27,382 bases of DNA from NCBI GenBank assembly GCA_035370405.1, contig DAOOVT010000011.1:1-27382 (forward strand), in the 5' to 3' direction. Position numbers and translations under genes: made by a program. Under the pieces are notes generated by a model. The model saw only the letters and a list, made by a program, of their open reading frames with translations. It ran no database searches and had not been told where the DNA came from. Source of the DNA: UBA5232 sp035370405 (lineage in GTDB: Bacteria > Patescibacteriota > Dojkabacteria > SC72). Below, in pieces: positions 6,910-14,389 of the stretch (position 1 is the first letter of the stretch; every line of letters starts with the position of its first letter).

Positions 6910-9672
6910 CTATGGTGTTGTAGTCTCTTGTTCTTGCTCTGTTGGATTTTGTATATCAGCTGGTTTTACATTGATTTTTACTGAGCTTGTACTTGTTTTT
7001 CCTCTATTATCCTTAGCTGTTACAACTATCTCTGTATCACCAACAGTAGTGCCTTCTGGAATTATGTAATGAATTAAATAGCTTCCATCAGCATTTAATG
7101 AGGCTTGGATATTCTTTCCTCCAAAAGTCACCTTAAACTCAGAGATACTCTCCAAGTATCTTACACTTCCAGTAATTTCAACAGTACTTCCTACTTTTGC
7201 TTCGCTAGAAGGAGATGGAGCTGTTATCTCAACTACAGGCGCATTATCTTCTCCTAATGGAAGAGGGCACACTCCAGTTTCTGGAGTCTCAAACAAATAT
7301 ACTGAATCTGGAAGACTTGTAATATATTTTTTGTAAGCATCAAACTGAAGAGTATTTTCAAGCTTCGTGGACAAAACAACTTTTTTAGTTACAAGATCAT
7401 ATTTCTTTGCTGCTTCCAAATTAGATGGAATCAAATTATTTGATTTACATACTTCAATCGTTTTTCGATTATCCACTTGAGGAGCTTTCCCAGATATATA
7501 TAATGATGGTTCTTTATTACATTCAACACCTTCTGCTGGAGTAGCACCAGTATCTGTACACACAGTTGTTGTCATGACACCAGCTGGCCTATTAAACGCA
7601 AATTCAGAATATGTGTTAATTACTCTCTTAAAGAATGAATTAGCTAACCCTAAGGAAATTGTCGAAGCCCAACCATTAGGCATAATTTCACCATTATTAT
7701 TCCCATTCCATGCTCCAACAACTAAGCTTTGATTATACAAAAATGCATCTAAATCTTTAGGCCCATCGGTAGTTCCCGTTTTTCCGCATACTTTTTTCCC
7801 ATTTATATAGAAGTAAGGATCTGCATATCTATCATGAAATCCCTGCATATCACAAGCCATCCAATTCACCAAATATGCCTCTCGCTCATCGATAACTCTA
7901 ACACCATCATTCTCCTTATACTCCTTCAAAACATTCCCCTTGTTATCTACAACTTTAAGAATTGATGTAACATCATGCTTAACCCCACTATTCGCCAATG
8001 TCGCATACGCATTTGTTAAATCCAAAAGTCTCATCTCTGCTGAACCCAATCCAAGACTTAGACCATAGTTCGCTTTAGAAGATATGTCTATTCCAAGCTT
8101 TTGCATCAATTGAATATATCCATCTATTCCACCAAGCTGCAGAGTATACACAGCAGGAGTATTCCTCGACTGAACAAGAGCTTTCCTTGCTGTCATTAAA
8201 CCAGCATTACTCCCATCCCAATTCTTTGGATCATATGTTCCAAATGTAATTTCAGGTATATCTGGAGTCTCCGTCCAAGGACCATACCCTTTTGATATTG
8301 CGTTTAAATACACGAACGGCTTCACTGAAGAACCCATCTGACGCTCACTAGTAGTAATATTTACATTTCCATCAACTCTCGGATCAGTTGTATTCCAATA
8401 ATCTACAGACCCAACCATAGCAAGTATCTGCCCATTTTTAGGGTTCAATACAACCATTGCAGCATTATTAGCATTAAACGCCTTAGATGATTCAACACTC
8501 TTAACAACTTCCTCCTCAGCTATGGACTGCAAAGACGAATCCAATGTAGTAGTTACCCTAAGCCCACCTCTTTCAACCCTCTCTGCTCCAAATTCTTCCT
8601 CGAGAAGTTGCTTAACATAGAATACAAAATGAGGGGCATTTATATCTATCTTTTTAGAACTGTATACCAATTCCTCTTTCCTTGCTGCATCTATCTCTTC
8701 CTGACTTATACCAGTAAGATTTTTATGCTTCTCAAGCTGATCCAAAACATACTGCTTCCTAACTTCCGCCATATCAGGATTAGTCCCATACAGTGGAGAA
8801 TATATCCCAGGACTTTGTATCAATCCTGCAATTAAAGCACTCTCAGCCAAATCCAACTCACTTACATCTTTATCAAAATATGCATTGGCTGCCGCTTGGA
8901 AACCATAGTTAACTCCACCCAACGGTATTTCATTCATATACATCTGCAATATCTCATCCTTTGTAAATGTTTGCTCAACCTGCATAGTAATCAAAACTTC
9001 CTGTATCTTCCTTGTATATGTTTGCTTGTATGCATCTTCCCCAAGAACATCGTAAAGAATTGTATTCTTAACCAACTGCTGTGTGATGGTACTTGCCCCT
9101 CTAACAATCTCTCCATGCGTAAAATTCTGTATAAAGGCTTTAATTATACCAAGATAATCCAATCCTTTATGCTGATAAAACTCAATATCTTCAGCTGCCA
9201 ATAATGCCCACTTCGTATGCTCAGGGATTCTATCTATTGGTACAAACTCCCTATTCTGATCCTTATATACTGTATACAAAAGCTTCCCATCTCTATCGAA
9301 TATCTGTGTACTCTCATCAGACACTCTCTCAACAAGTTGATCAGGAGATGGTAGAGATTTTTGAATACTTCTCAAATACAAACCTACAACTATCAACCCA
9401 ACACAACCCAAGAAAAACACCAATCCTATGAATATATACAAAATTTTCTTTGCCTTTTTCTTAGAAGACTTCTTACTTCCTGCCCCAAATACTGCGAATC
9501 TTTTACTTCCTTTATCAGCATGATTTTTCTTTGTCACATCAGCACCATATTTCTTAAAATTCTTGTATCTATCTAGGTCTGTAGGACCGAAAGTCTTCGG
9601 CATACTCGAAGAAGAATTTCTTCTGCTTAATCCACTTTTTTTCTTGTTGGTGAGACCAAAACTATATCGCAT
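6910..9672 (-). CDS. Class A penicillin-binding protein (PBP1A-like) with C-terminal Ig-like domain
   Basis: Bifunctional enzyme that polymerises and cross-links peptidoglycan outside the membrane. It has a basic, Ser-rich cytosolic tail of about 75 residues and one membrane anchor (about 77-100). The GT51 glycosyltransferase has catalytic Glu161 in EDIEFYQHKG, then GASTITQQL (192-200) and RKIQEVLITMQVEQ. The transpeptidase carries the SxxK motif SSVK (448-451), SRN (502-504) and KTG (631-633), so both activities look intact. After about residue 810 there is a Bacterial Ig-like module (VEITGSVRYLESISEFKVTF), then a Thr/Glu-rich end. A -35/-10 pair sits so that the ATG is 7 nt after the -10. 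It diverges from hisS. Envelope genes (sortase, Ig-like protein) lie about 9 kb away. Confidence 0.95.
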   Translation of the reverse strand: MRYSFGLTNKKKSGLSRRNSSSSMPKTFGPTDLDRYKNFKKYGADVTKKNHADKGSKRFAVFGAGSKKSSKKKAKKILYIFIGLVFFLGCVGLIVVGLYLRSIQKSLPSPDQLVERVSDESTQIFDRDGKLLYTVYKDQNREFVPIDRIPEHTKWALLAAEDIEFYQHKGLDYLGIIKAFIQNFTHGEIVRGASTITQQLVKNTILYDVLGEDAYKQTYTRKIQEVLITMQVEQTFTKDEILQMYMNEIPLGGVNYGFQAAANAYFDKDVSELDLAESALIAGLIQSPGIYSPLYGTNPDMAEVRKQYVLDQLEKHKNLTGISQEEIDAARKEELVYSSKKIDINAPHFVFYVKQLLEEEFGAERVERGGLRVTTTLDSSLQSIAEEEVVKSVESSKAFNANNAAMVVLNPKNGQILAMVGSVDYWNTTDPRVDGNVNITTSERQMGSSVKPFVYLNAISKGYGPWTETPDIPEITFGTYDPKNWDGSNAGLMTARKALVQSRNTPAVYTLQLGGIDGYIQLMQKLGIDISSKANYGLSLGLGSAEMRLLDLTNAYATLANSGVKHDVTSILKVVDNKGNVLKEYKENDGVRVIDEREAYLVNWMACDMQGFHDRYADPYFYINGKKVCGKTGTTDGPKDLDAFLYNQSLVVGAWNGNNNGEIMPNGWASTISLGLANSFFKRVINTYSEFAFNRPAGVMTTTVCTDTGATPAEGVECNKEPSLYISGKAPQVDNRKTIEVCKSNNLIPSNLEAAKKYDLVTKKVVLSTKLENTLQFDAYKKYITSLPDSVYLFETPETGVCPLPLGEDNAPVVEITAPSPSSEAKVGSTVEITGSVRYLESISEFKVTFGGKNIQASLNADGSYLIHYIIPEGTTVGDTEIVVTAKDNRGKTSTSSVKINVKPADIQNPTEQEQETTTP

Positions 9673-9679
9673 ACACTGT

Positions 9680-9708
9680 ATTATGCATCAATCATATCCT
9701 CAAATCAA
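9680..9708 (-). promoter_or_regulatory. Promoter of the penicillin-binding protein gene
   Basis: On the minus strand, TTGATT (9703-9708) and CATAAT (9680-9685) are separated by 17 bp. The ATG begins 7 nt after the -10 (9672), so the mRNA is predicted to be leaderless or almost so. This is the best -35/-10 pair among the start-proximal promoters seen here. Confidence 0.65.
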
Positions 9709-9753
9709 CAATTAAATATCTTTCTGAAAACACCTGTGTATCCATTCAAATGA

Positions 9754-9762
9754 TGGTATAAT
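9754..9762 (+). promoter_or_regulatory. Extended -10 of hisS, predicted leaderless mRNA
   Basis: TGGTATAAT is a perfect extended -10 (TGnTATAAT). Six nt separate it from the hisS ATG at 9769. The -35 is poor, as is usual for extended -10 promoters. It overlaps the region that drives the divergent penicillin-binding protein gene (9673-9768). Confidence 0.7.
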
Positions 9763-9768
9763 TCAAGA

Positions 9769-11073
9769 ATGACAAAGAAAATACAACCGAAAACTCTAAA
9801 AGGTTTTAAAGACTATTTTGCACAAGATGTAGAGATTCGAGAATATGTAAAGAGTACATTTAGAAACCTCGCAGTAATCTATGGTTACGAAGGTCTAGAA
9901 ACTCCATCTTTAGAATATTCAAGCCTCATACTTGGAATAAGCGGAGAAGAAGCAGAAAAACTCTATTACAGGTTTAAGGACAATGGGGGAAGAGATGTAA
10001 TGCTCAAATATGAGCTTATGACATCAATGTGTAGAGCCGTAGCTCAAAATATAAATAACATACAGATGCCATACAAACGTTACCAGATTCAAAATGTATG
10101 GAGAGCCGATAATGTTCAAAAGGGACGCTTAAGAGAATTTACTCAAATGGATATTGATATATTAGGATCTCAATCCTTGTTTTGTGATGCAGAGATATTA
10201 GAAATTGGCTTAAGGTTTCTTCAAAAGCTCAATTTTAACAAATACATTGCAAGAATTAACAACAGAAAAATACTTGCCGGTATATTAGATTATCTAGATA
10301 TTCCACAAACCTACTTTGATGGCTTTTATACTTCAATAGATAAATTAAAAAAGATAGGGGAGGAAGAAGTAGAAAAAGAATTGGTATATGTAAGGAATAT
10401 ACCAGAACAAAAGGCTAACAAAATTATGGAGATATTAAAACTGAAAACTCTCGATGAATTAAAAGCTAATGTAGGAACAACTAAAGTAGGGGAAGAGGGT
10501 ATAATGGAGACCACTGAAATTTTTTCAATATTAAATAAAACAGATCTTCCCACATCCTCATATATCTTTGATATCACACTAGCAAGAGGATTAGCATCAT
10601 ATACAGGACCAATCTGGGAATACGAAATAATCGATAATAATATAGGATCAATAGGGGGAGGTGGAAGATATGACAAAATTATTAGTAGATATATAAATCA
10701 AGATATATACGCGACTGGAGTTTCTTTCGGTCTAGAGAGAATACAAGAAATCTTAAAGCAAGAAAATATGTTTAACATTAAGCTTAATAATTGTAATGTT
10801 CTAGTAATACCAATGGACTCTAAATCACTAGAATTCAGCATACAAACTGCACAGAAACTAAGAAATAAGGGGATAAGAACAATGATATATCCTGAAATTA
10901 GGAAACTAAGTTCTGTTTTTAAATATGCAGATAAAAAAGAGTTTCCCTGGGTAATAGTCATAGGAGAAAATGAAACAACCTCAAAATGTATACAACTTAA
11001 AAATATGCGTACAAAACAACAATTCTCCGTAATTACAGAAGAAGCAATTAAAATAATTTCAACTCAGCAATAA
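9769..11073 (+). CDS. hisS: Histidyl-tRNA synthetase
   Basis: Charges tRNA-His. The 434 residues match the usual length. The N-terminus KTLKGFKDYFAQD is the family's KGxxD start. Motif 2 is YQIQNVWRADNVQKGRLREF, followed by TQMDIDILGS. The histidine-specific motif reads LARGLASYTGPIWEYE instead of the common form with RGLDYYTG: the arginine and second tyrosine remain but D and the first Y are replaced by A and S. Motif 3 is ATGVSFGLERIQEIL. A C-terminal anticodon-binding domain begins near NCNVLVIPMD. Transcription probably starts at the ATG. A small regulator-like gene follows after 34 nt. Confidence 0.94.
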   Translation: MTKKIQPKTLKGFKDYFAQDVEIREYVKSTFRNLAVIYGYEGLETPSLEYSSLILGISGEEAEKLYYRFKDNGGRDVMLKYELMTSMCRAVAQNINNIQMPYKRYQIQNVWRADNVQKGRLREFTQMDIDILGSQSLFCDAEILEIGLRFLQKLNFNKYIARINNRKILAGILDYLDIPQTYFDGFYTSIDKLKKIGEEEVEKELVYVRNIPEQKANKIMEILKLKTLDELKANVGTTKVGEEGIMETTEIFSILNKTDLPTSSYIFDITLARGLASYTGPIWEYEIIDNNIGSIGGGGRYDKIISRYINQDIYATGVSFGLERIQEILKQENMFNIKLNNCNVLVIPMDSKSLEFSIQTAQKLRNKGIRTMIYPEIRKLSSVFKYADKKEFPWVIVIGENETTSKCIQLKNMRTKQQFSVITEEAIKIISTQQ

Positions 11074-11107
11074 TTTTGTAATCTTCCATAGGTATTATTT
11101 TAATCAT

Positions 11108-11704
11108 ATGATCTCTTCATATGAGAATATATCTATATTCTCAATGGATAAAATTTTCATCAGAGCAATCAAACAAGCAATTAAACCAGACCTTCTTAAT
11201 ATGACCGATTCCCAAATACTAGTCATAGATGAAAGATACAGTATTGCACTCCACAATACTCTAAGTTTATATCAAAACTACAAGAAGATTCATATTGTAG
11301 AAAATATCTCATATGAAGAAGTTACCAAACTCCTTTCCTCAAGAGACAACTATATACTTCAACATCCAATTAATAAGGACTTACTAAACGGAATAATTTG
11401 CAGTCTAGCTATAAATAATAATATTCTTCAATATCATGGTATTAAACTAAACAAAAATGAGAATTACCTAGAATACAAGTCATGCAGAATTACAATGTCT
11501 CCAACAGAAATTTTGATATTAAAAGTAGCAATACAAAATGAAGGATTCTGTAATATCCAAGATGTAAACAGCTATTCAAATCACCCAATATCAAAGTGTT
11601 ACTTGCAAGTTATTATAAATAGAATAAACAAAAAATCACAAGATATTACAGGATTTAGGATTATGAGAAATAACCATGGAGTAGGGTACAGGATAATAGC
11701 TTAA
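11108..11704 (+). CDS. Response-regulator-like protein: degenerate receiver plus OmpR-type winged helix
   Basis: Probable DNA-binding regulator of 198 residues. Residues about 111-197 fit an OmpR/PhoB winged helix: an initial strand pair, RITMSPTEILILKVAIQNEG (the usual L-T-xx-E-xxLL helix), a recognition helix near YLQVIINRINKKS, and the terminal wing MRNNHGVGYRI. Residues about 8-103 look like a short, worn receiver. Beta-1 lacks the acidic pair, ILVIDE could supply Asp41 as a phosphoacceptor, and YILQHPINKDLL replaces the usual K-P motif with H-P. No histidine kinase is visible nearby. A TATTAT box (11093-11098) lies 9 nt before the ATG. It converges with mutS, 12 bp away. Targets are unknown; the homology call rests on pattern, not on a profile search. 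Confidence 0.7.
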   Translation: MISSYENISIFSMDKIFIRAIKQAIKPDLLNMTDSQILVIDERYSIALHNTLSLYQNYKKIHIVENISYEEVTKLLSSRDNYILQHPINKDLLNGIICSLAINNNILQYHGIKLNKNENYLEYKSCRITMSPTEILILKVAIQNEGFCNIQDVNSYSNHPISKCYLQVIINRINKKSQDITGFRIMRNNHGVGYRIIA

Positions 11705-11716
11705 CTTCCTTTAGTA

Positions 11717-14341
11717 TTATATTTTCTTCTTCCAAGCAGAAATTTTGTTCAAAGCCTCCATAGGAGTTAAGTTATTAATATCTAACTCTTTGATTTCTTT
11801 TTCTATTTTCGATTCCTGTGCTGCAAACAGGGCATATTGAACCAAGGAATTTTTATCTTGACTCTTCTTTTCTGTGTCTTTTGAATAGAAGCTACCTTCC
11901 CTTATAGCATTTTTTGCAGAAAACATGTTCTTCTGTTCAAAACTCTCCAATATTTCATTAGCTCTACTTATCACCTTATCTGGAAGGCCAGCCATTTTTG
12001 CAACATAGATTCCATAACTTCTATCTGTTCCTCCCTCGACTATCTTTCTAAGAAATATTACAGAACCCTTTTCAACATCTTCTTCTACTAGAACATTGAA
12101 ATTTTTAACTAAACCATTATTTTCTTCAGCAAGCTTCAATAACTCATGATAGTGAGTAGCAAACAATGTTCTTGCCCTTATACTATTCAATATATATTCT
12201 GCTAAAGCCCAAGCTATACTTACTCCATCATATGTACTTGTACCCCTCCCAACTTCATCAAGGATAATTAAGCTATACTTTGTTGCATTGTTAACAATAT
12301 TTGCAGATTCCTCCATCTCGACCATAAATGTGCTTCTACCTCCAGCAAGATCATCTGATGCTCCTACTCTCGTGAAAATCCTATCCGCAATTGAGATATC
12401 TCCCTTTTCAGCAGGAATGTAACTTCCTATCTGTGCCATTAATACTATTGTGGCTACCTGTCTTATATATGTTGATTTTCCTGACATATTAGGACCTGTA
12501 AGTATTGCCATATTACACTCTTTTTGTGAAAGAAAAGTATCATTAGATATGAATTCTTCATCAGAAATAGCCTCAACTATTGGGTGCCTTCCTTTTTTAA
12601 TTTCTATAATTCCATTATTCTCTCCAATTTCATAAATATTTGGTTTTGAATAATCGTTCTTTGTTGCAACATACGCAAAATTTGAAAGTACATCAATACT
12701 GGCAATAATATTTGATAACTGTTCCAACTTGTCTAAACTAGGTTGCAATGAATCTCTAAAACCACAGAATAGGTCATACTCGAGTGCAAAAAGCCTGTCG
12801 TGAGCATTCAGTATGGTATCTTCTCTAGCTTTAAGCTCTTCTGTTATATACCTTTCAGAATTAACTAGTGTCTGTCTTCGAATATATCTATCTGGTACTT
12901 TGTATTGATGAGTTTTTGTTACTTCAATGTAATATCCAAAAACAGAATTGAAACCTATTTTAAGCGAAGAAATGCCTGTTTTTTTCCTCTCTTCCTCTTC
13001 AAAGGATTTTAACCAATTTTTGGTATTTCCCGATACCAACCTTAGCTCATCTACTTCTTTGTTAAACCCTTCCTTTATTATTTCTCCTTCTCCTAAAGAT
13101 ATAGGTGGATCATCAGAAATTACAGTATCTATTTTTTGTGCTAGTTTTTTCAAAAATTCTGTATCTACATCTTTGTATTTCAGTTTTAATTTGTTCGATA
13201 GCATTTCCAATATTTTTACAGAACTAGATAGAGAATACTGTAACGATTTTATATCTCTAGCATTAGCCCTTTTTAGTCCAATCTTTCCAGCAATTCTTGC
13301 TATATCATTTATTTCTTCTAAAGTACTCCTTACTTGATTTAGGACATTTTCATTTTTGTAAAACATTTCTACTATATTTAATCTTTCATCTATTTCTTTT
13401 TTACTTATCAAAGGGTTTAAAATCCAAGAGTAGAGAAGTCTAGTACCCATTCTTGTTATACATTTATTTAAAATATCAAATAATGAACCTTGGATATTAC
13501 CTGTATACATACTCGATACTAATTCTAAATTTCTAATTGTTGCCCTATCTAAAATCATTGTGTTTTTTAACGATATCTTTACAGGCTTTTGTATATGCCT
13601 TGGCTCCATTAGTTGAGTGTCCTGAATATATTTGATAATCATGCCAACAGGAACTATCTCTTCTGTTTCTGTTAACCCTAAGGATTCCAAACTCTTTACA
13701 TTAAAGAATTTTGTTGTTATCTCAGAGCAATATTTAATGTTTCTAAGTCCTTTTTGAAGGAATTGAACAGGAATATCACCAAACATAGATTCGGTTTCTC
13801 CCTCTATCATTAGTATTTCCGTAGGAACATATTTTGCTAATATGTTTGAGATTACGTCTGTACTTTTGTCTTCACTCAGAAGTAAGAACTTTCCTGTTGA
13901 GATATCACATAGAGAACAGAATACTTTTTTATTTGTTATGAAGAATGCTCCTAGGTAAGAATCTTTTACAGAGCTTGCTTCTTCTCCATCTAGTGTCCCA
14001 GGGGTAACTATTCTTGTTACTCCTCTTTTAACAATACCTTTTGCAAGTTTAGGGTCTTCAAGTTGGTCTACAACAACTACACAATATCCAGCTTGTATGA
14101 ATTTAGGAAGGTATTGATCAATCGCTTTGTGTGGGAATCCTGCTAGAGGAACTTCACCTTTTTTGTTTCTCTTTGTAAGAGTAATGTTTAGAACCTTAGA
14201 TGCAATTTTAGCGTCTTCTCCAAATGTTTCAAAAAAATCACCCATTCTAAAGAGCACTATTTTATCAGGATATTGCTTCTTAAATGCCATGTATTGTTTC
14301 ATCATTGGAGTATCATCCATATATGGAAGTATATCACTCAT
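11717..14341 (-). CDS. mutS: DNA mismatch repair protein MutS
   Basis: Recognises mismatches and signals repair through ATP-driven clamp movement. The 874 residues have the full MutS1 plan. The mismatch-binding wedge GDFFETF has Phe36 and Glu38 at the same numbers as in E. coli. The connector and lever domains follow. The clamp region contains GYYIEVTKTH and SERYITEELKARED. The ATPase has Walker A GPNMSGKST (616-624), the Q-loop/signature region with DDLAGGRSTFMVEM, Walker B LIILDEVGRGTSTYDG (691-706) and the FATHYHEL switch. The C-terminal helix-turn-helix ends in LTPMEALNKISAWKKKI. No mutL is in the window. It is last in the minus-strand run AI-2E permease, PEP-synthase-like, mutS; the spacer to the upstream gene is 48 nt and holds a possible TATACT (14380-14385). 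Confidence 0.97.
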   Translation of the reverse strand: MSDILPYMDDTPMMKQYMAFKKQYPDKIVLFRMGDFFETFGEDAKIASKVLNITLTKRNKKGEVPLAGFPHKAIDQYLPKFIQAGYCVVVVDQLEDPKLAKGIVKRGVTRIVTPGTLDGEEASSVKDSYLGAFFITNKKVFCSLCDISTGKFLLLSEDKSTDVISNILAKYVPTEILMIEGETESMFGDIPVQFLQKGLRNIKYCSEITTKFFNVKSLESLGLTETEEIVPVGMIIKYIQDTQLMEPRHIQKPVKISLKNTMILDRATIRNLELVSSMYTGNIQGSLFDILNKCITRMGTRLLYSWILNPLISKKEIDERLNIVEMFYKNENVLNQVRSTLEEINDIARIAGKIGLKRANARDIKSLQYSLSSSVKILEMLSNKLKLKYKDVDTEFLKKLAQKIDTVISDDPPISLGEGEIIKEGFNKEVDELRLVSGNTKNWLKSFEEEERKKTGISSLKIGFNSVFGYYIEVTKTHQYKVPDRYIRRQTLVNSERYITEELKAREDTILNAHDRLFALEYDLFCGFRDSLQPSLDKLEQLSNIIASIDVLSNFAYVATKNDYSKPNIYEIGENNGIIEIKKGRHPIVEAISDEEFISNDTFLSQKECNMAILTGPNMSGKSTYIRQVATIVLMAQIGSYIPAEKGDISIADRIFTRVGASDDLAGGRSTFMVEMEESANIVNNATKYSLIILDEVGRGTSTYDGVSIAWALAEYILNSIRARTLFATHYHELLKLAEENNGLVKNFNVLVEEDVEKGSVIFLRKIVEGGTDRSYGIYVAKMAGLPDKVISRANEILESFEQKNMFSAKNAIREGSFYSKDTEKKSQDKNSLVQYALFAAQESKIEKEIKELDINNLTPMEALNKISAWKKKI

Positions 14342-14389
14342 GACTAAATTTCGCCTATAGCGAGTGATGAAGAGAGTAGAGTATATTAC

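Noticed and set aside
8608..9576. Several open frames of 70-100 codons on the plus strand opposite the penicillin-binding protein gene
   Set aside because: They are antisense to a clear conserved gene, have odd composition (Cys/Tyr/Leu-rich), no ribosome-binding sites and no recognisable domains.
12450..14360. Plus-strand open frames inside mutS (for example 12948-13337)
   Set aside because: Ser/Phe/Ile-rich mirror translations of the well-conserved MutS frame, without initiation signals.
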